Positions 41,296 to 53,898 of a stretch of 64,000 nucleotides of DNA are shown piece after piece (positions within the stretch are counted from its first letter, which is position 1; every line of letters starts with the position of its first letter). The notes under the pieces were generated by a model. It saw only the letters and a program-made list of their open reading frames with translations, was not told the DNA's origin and did not search any database. The position numbers were made by a program, and so were the translations under genes. The stretch is from Akkermansia muciniphila (lineage in GTDB: Bacteria; Pseudomonadota; Gammaproteobacteria; Burkholderiales; Burkholderiaceae_C), in the NCBI GenBank assembly GCA_943331105.2, contig CALQKH020000010.1, positions 1-64,000 on the forward strand, read 5' to 3'.

Positions 41296-42561
41296 ATGCG
41301 CGAACAAGCCATTCACTGGGAAACGCCCGGCACCAGCCGCGTTCCGTTTGCCGTGTACACCGACGAAGACCGGCACAAAAAGGAGCTGGAGCGCTTCTTC
41401 TACAAAAGCCATTGGAGCTATGTGGGCCTGGAGGCCGAGGTTCCCAACCCCGGAGACTTCAAGCGCACGGTGGTGGGCGAGCGCTCGGTCATCATGACGC
41501 GCGCCACCGACGGGCAGATCCATGTGGTCGAGAACGTCTGCGCCCACCGGGGCATGCAGTTTTGCCGCGAGCGTCATGGCAACAAAAAAGAGTTTGTTTG
41601 CCCTTATCACCAGTGGAGCTACAGCCTCCAAGGCGATTTGCAGGGCGTGCCGTTTCGGCGTGGCGTGCGGCAAGACGGCAAGGTCAATGGCGGCATGCCG
41701 TCTGACTTTGACCCCAAAGACCACGGCCTCACAGCCTTGAAAGTCACTACACGCGGGGGTGTGGTGTTCGCTTCGTTCGACCATGGTGTGGAGTCGTTCG
41801 AAGACTTCATGGGGCCCACCATCCTGAAATACTTCGACCGTCTGTTCAACGGCCGCCAGCTGGTGGTGTTGGGCTACAACCGCCAGCGTATTCCGGGCAA
41901 CTGGAAGCTGATGCAGGAAAACATCAAAGACCCGTATCACCCCGGCTTGCTGCACACTTGGTTTGTGACTTTTGGCCTTTGGCGTGCCGACAACAAGAGC
42001 GAGCTGCGCATGGACGCGCATCACCGCCACGCGGCCATGATCTCGACCCGGGGCAGCGCGGGCCAGGCCACGGGGCAGGCGTCGCAAGTCACACAAGTGA
42101 GCAGCTTCAAAGAAAGCATGCAGCTGCACGACGCCAGCTTTCTGGACATCGTGCCCGAGGGCTGGTGGCAAATGGAAGACCAGATGCCCACGGCGGTGAT
42201 GATGACGCTGTTCCCCAGCGTGATCTTTCAGCAGCAGGTCAACAGCGTGTCCACACGTCACATCCAGCCCGACGGGCATGGGGCGTTTGACTTTGTCTGG
42301 ACGCACTTTGGCTTTGAAGACGACACGCCCGAGATGACCGAGCGCCGCCTGCGCCAGTCCAACCTGTTTGGCCCGGCCGGCTTTGTGAGCGCGGACGATG
42401 GCGAGGTGATCGAGTTTTCGCAGCAAGCCTTCGAGACCAAACCTGAGCACCGTATGCTGGTGGAGCTGGGCGGGCGCGATGTGGGCGAGACGGACCACAT
42501 GGTGACCGAAACGCTCATTCGAGGCATGTACGAATACTGGCGCAAAGTGATGGAGGCATGA
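41296..42561 (+). CDS. Aromatic ring-hydroxylating oxygenase alpha subunit (NagG/AndAc-like)
   Basis: Rieske motif [51 protein letters not shown] iron site; close to remembered NagG sequence. Confidence 0.92.
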   Translation: MREQAIHWETPGTSRVPFAVYTDEDRHKKELERFFYKSHWSYVGLEAEVPNPGDFKRTVVGERSVIMTRATDGQIHVVENVCAHRGMQFCRERHGNKKEFVCPYHQWSYSLQGDLQGVPFRRGVRQDGKVNGGMPSDFDPKDHGLTALKVTTRGGVVFASFDHGVESFEDFMGPTILKYFDRLFNGRQLVVLGYNRQRIPGNWKLMQENIKDPYHPGLLHTWFVTFGLWRADNKSELRMDAHHRHAAMISTRGSAGQATGQASQVTQVSSFKESMQLHDASFLDIVPEGWWQMEDQMPTAVMMTLFPSVIFQQQVNSVSTRHIQPDGHGAFDFVWTHFGFEDDTPEMTERRLRQSNLFGPAGFVSADDGEVIEFSQQAFETKPEHRMLVELGGRDVGETDHMVTETLIRGMYEYWRKVMEA

Positions 42562-43055
42562 ACCCCATGAGCACGATCCCCATGGTGAACTTTGAAACCC
42601 ACATGGCCCTCGGCCGCCTGTACGCCGATTACGCCTTGGCCGTGGACAGCGGGCAGTGGGACTTGTGGCCGGAATTTTTCACCGAGCAATGCGTGTACAA
42701 ACTCATCCCACGTGAGAACCACGAGCGCGGCTTTCCGCTTTGCACCCTGTCGTTCACCAGCCAAGGCATGTTGAAAGACCGGGTGTATGGCATCCAAGAA
42801 ACGCTGTACCACGACCCGTATTACCAGCGCCATGTGGTGGGCGCGCCGGTGGTTCGCCGTGTGGAGGGCGAGCGCATCCACGCCGAAGCCAACTACGCCG
42901 TGTTTCGCACCAAACTCGACAAAGCCAGCACCGTGTTCAATGTGGGACGCTACATCGACACCATCGTGCCAACGCCCGACGGCCTGAAGTTCGCCGAGCG
43001 CCTGTGCGTGTACGACAGCGAAATGATCCCCAACGCCATCATTTACCCGATATGA
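42558..43055 (+). CDS. Aromatic ring-hydroxylating oxygenase beta subunit
   Basis: NTF2-like small subunit; ATGA overlap with alpha subunit. Confidence 0.88.
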   Translation: MNPMSTIPMVNFETHMALGRLYADYALAVDSGQWDLWPEFFTEQCVYKLIPRENHERGFPLCTLSFTSQGMLKDRVYGIQETLYHDPYYQRHVVGAPVVRRVEGERIHAEANYAVFRTKLDKASTVFNVGRYIDTIVPTPDGLKFAERLCVYDSEMIPNAIIYPI

Positions 43056-43369
43056 CCATGACAAACTGGACCGACGTGGCCGCCGAGGCCGATTTGTTTG
43101 AAGGCGCAGGCATCGCCGTCGCCCCCGAGGGCCAAGACATCGCGCTGTTCAGCTTGGATGGCGAAGTCTTTGCCATCAACAACCTGTGTACCCATGGCAA
43201 CGCCAAGCTGTGTGACGGCTTTGTCGAAGGCGACCATGTGGAATGCCCCTTTCATCAGGCCCAGTTCAGCCTGCGTGACGGTTCGGTGGCCTGCGGCCCG
43301 GCGACCGAGCCGGCCAAGACTTGGCCGGTCAAGGTGGAAGGTGGGCGGGTGTTTCTTCAGCTGGGCTGA
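43052..43369 (+). CDS. Rieske-type [2Fe-2S] ferredoxin
   Basis: [35 protein letters not shown] (CxH...CxxH); ATGA overlap with beta subunit. Confidence 0.9.
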   Translation: MTMTNWTDVAAEADLFEGAGIAVAPEGQDIALFSLDGEVFAINNLCTHGNAKLCDGFVEGDHVECPFHQAQFSLRDGSVACGPATEPAKTWPVKVEGGRVFLQLG

Positions 43370-43391
43370 TGCCAATTGAGAGCCATTTTCA

Positions 43392-43700
43392 TCAGTGGAA
43401 ATCGTCTTCTCGCTGATGTCGCAATGCGAGGACGGTCACCGTGTGAGCGTCTTCAATTTCAAAAAGTGCCAGATACCCAGATGCTCCAAACGAAATGATG
43501 AGCTCTCTGAGCATAGGGCCGTGTGCACCATCGGCTGCTTTGCGACAAGAAAAAGGCGATTTGCGTAAAAAATCTAGACCGTTTTCAATGGCTTGCAATG
43601 CCCGTTCAGCAGTATGGGTGTCAAATTCCAAGAGATACTCATAAAGCCTGTTCAGATCAGATTGGGCTTTTGCAGTAAAGCGAACTTGAAACTCATCCAT
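43392..43700 (-). CDS. RelE/ParE family toxin
   Basis: FQVRFTAKAQSDLNRLYEYLLEF...GLDFLRKSPFSCRKA...LRELIISFGASGYLALFEIEDAHTVTVLALRHQRED. Confidence 0.85.
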   Translation of the reverse strand: MDEFQVRFTAKAQSDLNRLYEYLLEFDTHTAERALQAIENGLDFLRKSPFSCRKAADGAHGPMLRELIISFGASGYLALFEIEDAHTVTVLALRHQREDDFH

Positions 43701-43718
43701 GATCGAGCCCGGTCCGAC

Positions 43719-43988
43719 TCAAGAGGCCGAGGACTTGGCTTTGGCCAGTTTGCTCTTCAATTCATGCAGCACGTCATCAGCGGAAAAGTAGACCTGACTT
43801 TGACGGGCTTCTTCGGCAGATCGCAAACCACGGGCAATGAACTCGTCTTCGGCCGCGCGGTGTGCAATGAATCTTTCCAGTGAGATTTCCATCAGCTTGG
43901 AAATGGTCTCATCGGGGCGAAGTGCATTTTCGGCGGCTTGTCTGAGACTTGGGCTGACACGAAGGGCCGGTAGTGTGGCGGTTTTCAT
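43719..43988 (-). CDS. Antitoxin partner of ParE-like toxin
   Basis: 89 aa upstream of toxin in the same operon; MKTATLPALRVSPSLRQAAENALRPDETISKLMEISLERFIAHR. Confidence 0.78.
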   Translation of the reverse strand: MKTATLPALRVSPSLRQAAENALRPDETISKLMEISLERFIAHRAAEDEFIARGLRSAEEARQSQVYFSADDVLHELKSKLAKAKSSAS

Positions 43989-43999
43989 AGGAAGCCTTT

Positions 44000-44016
44000 C
44001 AATTGCGATGCAATTG
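44000..44016. promoter_or_regulatory. Candidate toxin-antitoxin operator
   Basis: CAATTG-CGATG-CAATTG 12 bp upstream of the antitoxin ATG. Confidence 0.5.
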
Positions 44017-44041
44017 TAATGCGCCAATGATCTGGCAAGAA

Positions 44042-45130
44042 TCAATCGATCCTGGTGCGCGTCAACAGCATCGAATCCCCATAGCTGAAAAACCGGTACC
44101 GCTGCGCCATCGCGTGGCGGTACAGGCCCATGATGTGTTCGTAGCCTGCAAAGGCGCTGACCAGCATCATCAGCGTGCTTTTGGGCAGATGGAAGTTGGT
44201 GATCAGCCGGTCGATCACTTGGAACTCAAAACCCGGGGTGATGAAAATCTCGGTGTCGCCGCTGGCCTGGCCAAACTTGGCCCACGACTCCAGCGTGCGC
44301 ACCGTGGTGGTGCCCACCGCCACCACCTGGCCACCGCGTGCCTTGCAAGCCGCAATGGCCTGCTGCGTGGCTTCGGGCACCTCGTACCACTCGCTGTGCA
44401 TGGTGTGTTCGGCAATGTTCTCGGTCTTGACCGGCTGGAAGGTGCCTGCGCCCACATGCAGCGTGACGCTGGCCGTGTGCACGCCACGCGCCGCCAGGGC
44501 CGACAACACCCCCTCGTCAAAATGCAGCGCCGCCGTGGGCGCGGCCACCGCGCCCGGTGCCCGCGCAAACACGGTCTGGTAACGGCGTGCGTCTTCTTCG
44601 GTGTCGGCGTGGTCGGCAGTGCCTGCAGGTCGCTCAATGTATGGAGGCAGCGGCACCACGCCGTGCTTTTCCATCAAGGCGTGCGGCTCGTCGCTCAGCT
44701 GCAGGTGAAACAGCTGGCCGTTTTCATCGGGCCAGCGGCCCAGCAGCACGGCATCAAAACCGCCGTGGCGCGCGCCGCCTGCCAAATACATCTTGCCGCC
44801 CACCAAAGGTTTTTTGCTCACCTTCATGTGCGCCACCACCTGGTGGCCCTGCAGCACGCGCTCGATCAGCAACTCCAGCTTGCCGCCACTGGCCTTCTCG
44901 CCAAAGATGCGGGCCTTGACCACCTTGGTGTCATTGAACACCAGCAAGTCGCCCGGGTTGAGCAGGCTGGGCAGATCGCGAAAAATCCGGTCTGTGACCG
45001 CCCCGGGCGCGCCGTCCAGCAAGCGCGAGGCGCTGCGCTCCGCAGCAGGGTGTTGGGCAATCAGTTCGGGTGGGAGCTCAAAGTCGAAATCGTTGAGCGT
45101 GAAGGCGCGGGGGGAGGCAGAAGAGGACAT
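44042..45130 (-). CDS. queA: tRNA preQ1(34) S-adenosylmethionine ribosyltransferase-isomerase
   Basis: [54 protein letters not shown]. Confidence 0.97.
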   Translation of the reverse strand: MSSSASPRAFTLNDFDFELPPELIAQHPAAERSASRLLDGAPGAVTDRIFRDLPSLLNPGDLLVFNDTKVVKARIFGEKASGGKLELLIERVLQGHQVVAHMKVSKKPLVGGKMYLAGGARHGGFDAVLLGRWPDENGQLFHLQLSDEPHALMEKHGVVPLPPYIERPAGTADHADTEEDARRYQTVFARAPGAVAAPTAALHFDEGVLSALAARGVHTASVTLHVGAGTFQPVKTENIAEHTMHSEWYEVPEATQQAIAACKARGGQVVAVGTTTVRTLESWAKFGQASGDTEIFITPGFEFQVIDRLITNFHLPKSTLMMLVSAFAGYEHIMGLYRHAMAQRYRFFSYGDSMLLTRTRID

Positions 45131-45197
45131 GGTGTGTGGGCTTGACAGGCCCGTTGGAATGAAAACGGCGTGATTTTCTCACGCGAAGTACCCGTGC

Positions 45198-45563
45198 TCA
45201 GCGAGCAATGTGCATTCGGATGTTGGCAAGGAGATCGCCAAAAAGAAATGGTTTGGAAATGAAGGCTGCGACACCCAGTTCAAGTGACTGTTTGTTGTCA
45301 AGGCTGTGACGACCAGACATCAGGATGATCGGGGTGTTGATGTTCAGGTCTTGAAGTCTGCGCAGCAATTGAAAGCCATCCATACCTGGCATTTCAATAT
45401 CGCTCAAGATGAGATCGGTTGAAGTCATGGTGTTCTGCGCTAGAAAGTCTTCGGCACATCCATAGGCCACGACATCGAATCCTTTCAGCGTCAGCAGCCT
45501 CGAGAGTGAGTCTCGGATCGAGAGATCGTTCTCGACGATGGCTAGCCTTTGGAGAGTTTGCAT
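45198..45563 (-). CDS. Stand-alone receiver-domain response regulator
   Basis: LAIVENDLSIRDSLSRLL; LILSDIEMPGMDGFQLL; FISKPFLF; no output domain. Confidence 0.87.
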   Translation of the reverse strand: MQTLQRLAIVENDLSIRDSLSRLLTLKGFDVVAYGCAEDFLAQNTMTSTDLILSDIEMPGMDGFQLLRRLQDLNINTPIILMSGRHSLDNKQSLELGVAAFISKPFLFGDLLANIRMHIAR

Positions 45564-45672
45564 CTGCGTGTGACTGGGTGGATAAATTAATATTAATTAA
45601 AAAATTATTTGTTTTAAAAAGAGTTGTCTAGAGATGTTAATGTTTGCATTAAATGAAAATTGTAATTAACTT

Positions 45673-45688
45673 TTAACAAATTTGTTAA
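45673..45688. promoter_or_regulatory. 16-bp perfect palindrome in an AT-rich intergenic region
   Basis: TTAACAAATTTGTTAA. Confidence 0.5.
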
Positions 45689-45732
45689 TTAAATTACAGA
45701 AGAAAAAGGAGTCAAGAGATACCTTTGCCAAG

Positions 45733-46146
45733 ATGGGCTCCCTATCCGAACCAGAAGCATTTGCACAGCGTCTCAGGCAGGCGCTGGATGCTTCTGCTGT
45801 GCGGGCTTCGCCCACGGTGGTGGCCAATGTATTCAATCTTCGTTATTGGGGCCGCAGCATCACCCCGCATACGGCGCGCAATTGGTTGTTGGGCAAAGCG
45901 ATTCCTACGCAGGACAAATTGCGGGTGCTGGCGGACTGGTTGCAGGTGAGCCCGGATGAACTGAGGTTTGGTCGGACGGGCGGCGCTGTCATGGCCGCGG
46001 AGGCTTCGACAGACCCTGCCACGTTGAGCATGGCCGATCGTGAAATGCTCAGCCGCTACCTCGGCTTGGATGTTAATGACCGCAAAACGGTGCGCGAGGT
46101 CGTGACGGCTTTGGCTTTGGCTGCCAGCTTGAAGTCAAAAGTGTGA
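45733..46146 (+). CDS. Helix-turn-helix (XRE-like) regulator
   Basis: ITPHTARNWLLGKAIPTQDKLRVLADWLQVSPDELRFG. ATG at 45733 preferred over 45682. Confidence 0.72.
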   Translation: MGSLSEPEAFAQRLRQALDASAVRASPTVVANVFNLRYWGRSITPHTARNWLLGKAIPTQDKLRVLADWLQVSPDELRFGRTGGAVMAAEASTDPATLSMADREMLSRYLGLDVNDRKTVREVVTALALAASLKSKV

Positions 46147-46189
46147 ACCCCCCTGTGTTGTGCAGACTTGGACGCGGCACAATCGCCCC

Positions 46190-48259
<2,070 letters not shown>

Positions 48260-48275
48260 TGTTCAAATACCGACC

Positions 48276-49238
48276 ATGACCCTGACCGAACTCAAATACA
48301 TCGTGGCCGTGGCCCGCGAAAAGCACTTTGGCAAAGCAGCCGAGGCGTGCTTCGTGTCGCAGCCTACGCTGTCGCTGGCCATCAAGAAGCTGGAAGAAGA
48401 GCTGGAGGTCAAGCTGTTTGAGCGCAGCGCCAGCGAGGTCTCGGTCACCACCTTGGGCGAAGAAATCGTGCGCCAGGCGCAAAGCGTGCTGGAGCAGGCC
48501 GCCGAGATCAAGGAAATCGCCAAGCGGGGCAAAGACCCGCTGGCGGCCACCATGCGGCTGGGCGTGATTTACACGATTGGCCCGTATTTGCTGCCCGATC
48601 TGGTGCGCCAGATCATCACCGACATGCCGCAAATGCCGCTGATGCTGCAGGAGAACTTCACCGTGCGGCTGCTCGAGATGCTGCGCACAGGCGAGATCGA
48701 TTGCGCCATCCTGGCCGAGCCTTTCCCCGAGTCGGGTTTGGCCGTGGCGCCTTTGTACGACGAAACTTTCATGGCCGCTTTGCCTTTGAGCCACCCTTTG
48801 GCCAATCAAACGTCCATCACGCCCGAGCAACTGAAAAACGAAACCATGCTGTTGCTGGGCGCAGGCCATTGCTTTCGCGACCATGTGCTGGAGGTCTGCC
48901 CAGAATTTGCCCGTTACGCGAGCCAGACCGATGGCATTCGCAAGACATTTGAGGGCTCGTCGCTGGAGACCATCAAGCACATGGTGGCAGCAGGCATGGG
49001 CGTGACTTTGGTGCCGCGTCTGTCGGTGCCCGATCTCAAGCCGGTGCACAAACGCTCGGGCGGGCACAGCGATTCGCCTGTGCGTTATCTGCCCATCGTG
49101 GATCCGGCAGGCGGCAAGCCGCCCACGCGCCGTGTGGTGCTGGCCTGGCGGCGCAGTTACACCCGCTATGAGGCGATTGCCGCCATGCGCAATGCCATCT
49201 ACGCCTGCCCATTGCCGGGCGTGACCCGTTTGTCTTGA
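48276..49238 (+). CDS. oxyR: LysR-type peroxide sensor OxyR
   Basis: MTLTELKYIVAVAREKHFGKAAEACFVSQPTLS; redox Cys pair GHCFRDHVLEVC. Confidence 0.93.
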   Translation: MTLTELKYIVAVAREKHFGKAAEACFVSQPTLSLAIKKLEEELEVKLFERSASEVSVTTLGEEIVRQAQSVLEQAAEIKEIAKRGKDPLAATMRLGVIYTIGPYLLPDLVRQIITDMPQMPLMLQENFTVRLLEMLRTGEIDCAILAEPFPESGLAVAPLYDETFMAALPLSHPLANQTSITPEQLKNETMLLLGAGHCFRDHVLEVCPEFARYASQTDGIRKTFEGSSLETIKHMVAAGMGVTLVPRLSVPDLKPVHKRSGGHSDSPVRYLPIVDPAGGKPPTRRVVLAWRRSYTRYEAIAAMRNAIYACPLPGVTRLS

Positions 49239-49247
49239 GGCGCCTGT

Positions 49248-50096
49248 GTGACCACAAAGCTCAAGCTGTATCTGGATTTGATCCGCTGGAATCGTCCCGC
49301 GGGTTGGTTGCTGCTGCTGTGGCCGTCTTTGGCCGCGCTGTGGGTGGCTGCCGACGGATTTCCCGGCTGGCACCTGATCGCGGTGTTCACCTTGGGCACC
49401 GTCTTGATGCGCAGCGCGGGTTGCTGTGTCAACGATGTGGCCGACCGCGACTTTGACAAACACGTCAAGCGCACGGCCAACCGACCGGTCACGAGTGGGC
49501 GTCTGGGCGTGAAAGAAGCCTTGGCCGTGGGCGTGGTGCTGGCACTGTGTGCGTTTGGCCTGGTGTTGACCACCAATGCGGCCACCATCGCCTGGTCTTT
49601 TGCGGCGCTGGCGGTGACGCTGGTCTATCCGTATGCCAAGCGCTTTGTGTCCATGCCACAGGCTGTGCTCGGTGTGGCTTTCAGCTTTGGCATTCCGATG
49701 GCGTTTGCGGCAGTTCAGGGGCAGGTGCCGCTTTTGGCTTGGGGTTTGCTGCTGGGCAACTTGTTTTGGGTGTTGGCCTATGACACCGAATACGCCATGG
49801 TGGACCGCGACGACGACTTGAACATCGGCATGAAGACCTCGGCCATCACCCTGGGCCAGTGGGATGTGACCGCCATTACCGGGTTCTATCTGGCCTATTG
49901 GCTGGCTTGGGTGCTTTTGTTGGAAGGCGCTTCACGCGGGGTTTGGTTTTGGGCAGGCTTGCTCTCGGCTTTGGCGCAGGTGGTTTGGCACGTGCTGTTG
50001 ATCAAAGACCGCACGCGTGAAGGCTGCTTCAAAGCCTTCAGGTTGAACCATTGGCTGGGTTTCAGCGTGTTTGTTGGCGTGGCGCTGTCTTATTAG
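49248..50096 (+). CDS. ubiA: 4-hydroxybenzoate octaprenyltransferase
   Basis: GTG start; [55 protein letters not shown]. Confidence 0.96.
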   Translation: MTTKLKLYLDLIRWNRPAGWLLLLWPSLAALWVAADGFPGWHLIAVFTLGTVLMRSAGCCVNDVADRDFDKHVKRTANRPVTSGRLGVKEALAVGVVLALCAFGLVLTTNAATIAWSFAALAVTLVYPYAKRFVSMPQAVLGVAFSFGIPMAFAAVQGQVPLLAWGLLLGNLFWVLAYDTEYAMVDRDDDLNIGMKTSAITLGQWDVTAITGFYLAYWLAWVLLLEGASRGVWFWAGLLSALAQVVWHVLLIKDRTREGCFKAFRLNHWLGFSVFVGVALSY

Positions 50097-50138
50097 CAGG
50101 TGCCCGAAAACCCCATGGGGCTTTCACAACGACAGGCC

Positions 50139-50963
50139 TCAGGCTTTGCCAAATTCGTCACCCAGCTCGGCGGCTCGCTTTTGAGCGGCCTGCATCGCCT
50201 GGATAAAAGAAGCCTTGATGCCGGCGCTGTCCATGCTGGTCAAGGCCGCGTAAGTGGTGCCGCCCTTGGAGGTCACACGCTGGCGCAGCACTTCGGGTGT
50301 TTCACTGGACGCGGCGGCCAAAGCCGAGGCTCCAGAAAAGGTGGCCATTGCCAGTTGGTAGGCCTGAGCGGCTGTCAGCCCCATGCCCACGCCAGCTTCG
50401 GTCATGGCTTCTAAAAAGTAAAAAACATAAGCTGGGCCCGAGCCCGACAGGGCGGTCACGGCATCCAAGAGTGATTCTTGATCGACCCACACACTCTGGC
50501 CTGTGGTGCGAATGACTTGTTCAACGCCAGCTTTGTCGGCAGGCGTGACCGATGGGCAGGCGAACAAGCCGGTGATGCCCTGACCGACCAGCGCAGGCGT
50601 GTTGGGCATGCAGCGCACCACGCGCTGCGTGCCCAACCAGCGGCAAATGCTGTCGGTGCGGATGCCTGCAGCCACCGACAGGTGGAGCGCTGGGCGGGTG
50701 AAGGGCATGACCGGAAGGGCGGCCTCATGAAAAACTTGTGGTTTGACGGCCCAGACCACCAACTGGGCTTGCGCCAAAGCCGGTCCAGCAGCAGGCAGGG
50801 CGGTGATGCCAAAGTCTTGCTGCAACTTGGCGGCGGTTTCTGCATAGGGTTCGACCACGGTGAATTGTTCGGGCTTCATGCCTTGGCGAATCAGGCCGCC
50901 AATGATGGCGCTGGCCATGTTGCCGCCGCCAATAAAGGCCGTGTGGTGTGCGAGGTGTGTCAT
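50139..50963 (-). CDS. proC: Pyrroline-5-carboxylate reductase
   Basis: TAFIGGGNMASAIIGGL; ALSGSGPAYVFYFLEAM; RVTSKGGTTYAAL. Confidence 0.95.
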   Translation of the reverse strand: MTHLAHHTAFIGGGNMASAIIGGLIRQGMKPEQFTVVEPYAETAAKLQQDFGITALPAAGPALAQAQLVVWAVKPQVFHEAALPVMPFTRPALHLSVAAGIRTDSICRWLGTQRVVRCMPNTPALVGQGITGLFACPSVTPADKAGVEQVIRTTGQSVWVDQESLLDAVTALSGSGPAYVFYFLEAMTEAGVGMGLTAAQAYQLAMATFSGASALAAASSETPEVLRQRVTSKGGTTYAALTSMDSAGIKASFIQAMQAAQKRAAELGDEFGKA

Positions 50964-51192
50964 GCGTAGCAAACTCCGAAAGTGACGCTAAATGGGCTGA
51001 TGGGCGACCCTGTTAGGCGATTGTCGCTGTTTGCGTGCCCGTCTTTGGGTCATCTTTGCCAGCGGACCGCATTCTTGCCATTGACCAAGGCATGACAAGC
51101 TTCAAAAGGGCTTGTGGAACGATTTGAGACGGCTAATTTCCAAGATGGCCCCCCCAAAAAAGCCTGTTTTACAAAAAAGATTCTTCAATTGA

Positions 51193-51221
51193 TTGCACAA
51201 GCCAATTTTTAAAGGCATAAT
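51193..51221 (+). promoter_or_regulatory. Sigma-70-like promoter of the spc operon
   Basis: TTGCAC-N17-CATAAT upstream of rplN. Confidence 0.65.
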
Positions 51222-51230
51222 AGAGGGCTT

Positions 51231-51246
51231 CGCCTTGCAAAAGGCG
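51231..51246 (+). promoter_or_regulatory. 5'-proximal GNRA hairpin in the spc leader
   Basis: CGCCTT-GCAA-AAGGCG about 10 nt after the -10 box. Confidence 0.6.
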
Positions 51247-51368
51247 TAGGTATCTGCCCAATCTGAAGCGCCGCGAGTGGTTTGCGGTGTGAATGACGGG
51301 TCCAAGACTGATTCTTGTAGGCTGGCTGTTGGGCTGGTGGACAAAGAATACAAGTTGGGAACAAAGAA

Positions 51369-51737
51369 ATGATCCAGACAGAATCTCGGTTGGATGTGGC
51401 CGACAACACCGGCGCCAAGTCCGTGCTGTGCATTAAGGTGCTCGGCGGGTCCAAGCGTCGCTATGCAAGTGTTGGCGACATCATCAAAGTGAGCATCAAA
51501 GAAGCCGCCCCACGTGGTCGCGTCAAAAAAGGCGAGATTTACAGTGCTGTGGTGGTTCGCACCGCCAAGGGCATTCGCCGCGGCGATGGCTCCCTCATCA
51601 AATTCGATGGCAACGCCGCTGTGTTGCTGAACGCCAAGTTGGAGCCTATCGGCACCCGCATCTTCGGCCCGGTCACGCGTGAACTGCGTACCGAGAAGTT
51701 CATGAAGATCGTGTCCCTGGCTCCTGAAGTACTGTAA
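51369..51737 (+). CDS. rplN: 50S ribosomal protein L14
   Basis: [33 protein letters not shown]. Confidence 0.99.
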   Translation: MIQTESRLDVADNTGAKSVLCIKVLGGSKRRYASVGDIIKVSIKEAAPRGRVKKGEIYSAVVVRTAKGIRRGDGSLIKFDGNAAVLLNAKLEPIGTRIFGPVTRELRTEKFMKIVSLAPEVL

Positions 51738-51746
51738 GGACTCGCC

Positions 51747-52067
51747 ATGAACAAGATTCGCAAAGGCGACGAAGTTATCGTCATCACAGGTCGTGACAAG
51801 GGCAAGCGCGGCAAAGTGTCGCTCCGTGCCACTGACTCGCACGTGGTCATCGACGGCATCAACATCGTCAAAAAGCACGCCAAGCCAAACCCTATGAAGG
51901 GCACAACTGGCGGCATCATCGAAAAGGCCATGCCGATTCACCAATCCAATGTGGCCATTTTCAATGCCGCTACGGGTAAGGCTGATCGCGTGGGCATCAA
52001 GCTGCAAGCTGACGGAACACGCGTTCGTGTTTACAAGTCCAGCGGCGAAGAAATCAAGGTGGCATGA
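51747..52067 (+). CDS. rplX: 50S ribosomal protein L24
   Basis: [24 protein letters not shown]. Confidence 0.99.
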   Translation: MNKIRKGDEVIVITGRDKGKRGKVSLRATDSHVVIDGINIVKKHAKPNPMKGTTGGIIEKAMPIHQSNVAIFNAATGKADRVGIKLQADGTRVRVYKSSGEEIKVA

Positions 52068-52609
52068 GCATGGCACGTCTTCAACAACTTTTCCGCGAGA
52101 AAATCGCTGCCGATTTGACAGCCAAGTTTGGCTACACATCGCCTATGCAGGTTCCTCGCATCACCAAGATCACACTCAACATGGGTGTGTCTGAGGCGGT
52201 CGCAGACAAAAAAGTCATGGACCACGCCGTGAGCGACTTGACCAAGATTGCTGGCCAAAAGCCTGTGGTGACCAAGGCCAAGAAAGCGATCGCTGGTTTC
52301 AAGATCCGTGAACAACAAGCCATTGGCTGCATGGTCACATTGCGCGGTGTTCAGATGTATGAATTCCTGGACCGTTTCGTGACCGTGGCTTTGCCGCGCG
52401 TTCGTGACTTCCGTGGTATCTCTGGCCGCGCATTCGATGGTCGTGGTAACTACAACATCGGCGTTAAAGAGCAGATCATTTTCCCTGAGATTGAGTACGA
52501 CAAGGTCGATGCCTTGCGCGGTCTCAACATCAGCATCACCACCACGGCCAAGTCTGACGAAGAGTGCAAAGCGCTCTTGGCAGCTTTCCGCTTCCCCTTC
52601 AAGAACTGA
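52064..52609 (+). CDS. rplE: 50S ribosomal protein L5
   Basis: [43 protein letters not shown]. Confidence 0.98.
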   Translation: MSMARLQQLFREKIAADLTAKFGYTSPMQVPRITKITLNMGVSEAVADKKVMDHAVSDLTKIAGQKPVVTKAKKAIAGFKIREQQAIGCMVTLRGVQMYEFLDRFVTVALPRVRDFRGISGRAFDGRGNYNIGVKEQIIFPEIEYDKVDALRGLNISITTTAKSDEECKALLAAFRFPFKN

Positions 52610-52617
52610 GGTGCCAC

Positions 52618-52923
52618 GTGGCTAAAGTAGCTTTGATCGAGCGTGAGCTCAAGCGTGAAAAACTGGCAGCCAAGTTCGCGAAAAAATACGCGGAATTGAA
52701 AGCCATTGCCAACGATTTCAAGCGCAGCGATGAAGAGCGTGCAGCTGCCCGTCTGGGTCTGCAAAAGCTCCCACGCAACGCAAACCCGACCCGTCAACGC
52801 AACCGCTGTGAAATCACTGGTCGCCCACGCGGTACTTTCCGTCAATTTGGTTTGGGTCGCGCCAAAATCCGTGAATTAGCCTTTGCAGGCCACATTCCGG
52901 GCGTGACCAAGGCCAGCTGGTAA
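52618..52923 (+). CDS. rpsN: 30S ribosomal protein S14
   Basis: GTG start; [26 protein letters not shown]...[41 protein letters not shown]. Confidence 0.98.
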   Translation: MAKVALIERELKREKLAAKFAKKYAELKAIANDFKRSDEERAAARLGLQKLPRNANPTRQRNRCEITGRPRGTFRQFGLGRAKIRELAFAGHIPGVTKASW

Positions 52924-52941
52924 TCGGCAGGAGATAACAAC

Positions 52942-53337
52942 ATGAGCATGAGTGATCCTATTGCCGATCTGTTGACCCGCATCCGTAATGCACAAATGGT
53001 GGCCAAGGCCGCTGTGATGGTTCCTTCTTCTAAAGTGAAGGTTGCCATTGCTCAAGTGCTGAAAGATGAAGGCTACATTGACGGTTTCCAAATCAAAACC
53101 GAAGACGGCAAGTCCGTCCTCGAAATTGCCCTGAAGTACTACGCCGGTCGCCCAGTGATTGAGCGCATCGAGCGCGTAAGCCGCCCTGGTTTGCGTGTGT
53201 ACAAAGGCCGTGATGCCATCCCACAAGTCCAAAACGGCTTGGGCGTCGCCATTGTCACCACGCCTCAAGGCGTGATGACCGACCGCAAAGCGCGCGCAGC
53301 CGGTGTCGGTGGCGAAGTGCTGTGCTACGTCGCTTAA
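52942..53337 (+). CDS. rpsH: 30S ribosomal protein S8
   Basis: [22 protein letters not shown]...[21 protein letters not shown]. Confidence 0.99.
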   Translation: MSMSDPIADLLTRIRNAQMVAKAAVMVPSSKVKVAIAQVLKDEGYIDGFQIKTEDGKSVLEIALKYYAGRPVIERIERVSRPGLRVYKGRDAIPQVQNGLGVAIVTTPQGVMTDRKARAAGVGGEVLCYVA

Positions 53338-53353
53338 AGGCAGGAGAGACTGA

Positions 53354-53887
53354 ATGTCCCGAGTAGCAAAAATGCCCGTGACCATCCCCGCAGGTGTGGA
53401 TGTGTCCGTGAACCAAAACCAAATCAGTGTGAAAGGCGCTGGTGGCCAACTGGCCATCGCCTCCAACATGCTGGTAACCGTGAACAACGAAGGCGGCAAA
53501 CTCAGTTTTGCGCCAGCCAACGACTCACGCGAAGCCAATGCCATGAGCGGCACCTTGCGTCAGCTGGTGAACAACATGGTGACGGGTGTGACCAAAGGCT
53601 TTGAGAAAAAGCTGAACCTGGTTGGTGTGGGTTACAAAGCGGCGGCCACTGGCGCCAAATTGAACCTCGCTGTAGGTTATTCGCACCCCGTCAATATCGA
53701 CATGCCTGCGGGCATCACGGTAGCCACCCCTTCTGCGACCGAAATCGTGATCAAGGGTGCTGACCGTCAACGCGTTGGCCAAATCGCTGCCGAGATCCGT
53801 GCTGTTCGTCCACCTGAGCCCTACAAAGGCAAAGGCATCCGATATTCGGATGAGAAGATCACGATCAAAGAGACTAAGAAGAAATAA
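53354..53887 (+). CDS. rplF: 50S ribosomal protein L6
   Basis: [31 protein letters not shown]...[17 protein letters not shown]. Confidence 0.99.
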   Translation: MSRVAKMPVTIPAGVDVSVNQNQISVKGAGGQLAIASNMLVTVNNEGGKLSFAPANDSREANAMSGTLRQLVNNMVTGVTKGFEKKLNLVGVGYKAAATGAKLNLAVGYSHPVNIDMPAGITVATPSATEIVIKGADRQRVGQIAAEIRAVRPPEPYKGKGIRYSDEKITIKETKKK

Positions 53888-53898
53888 GGAGCTGCATC

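Noticed and set aside
40243-42498. 751-aa minus-strand ORF
   Set aside because: Only the last 315 codons are the LysR gene. The upstream part is antisense to the oxygenase alpha subunit and is an in-frame extension across the divergent promoter.
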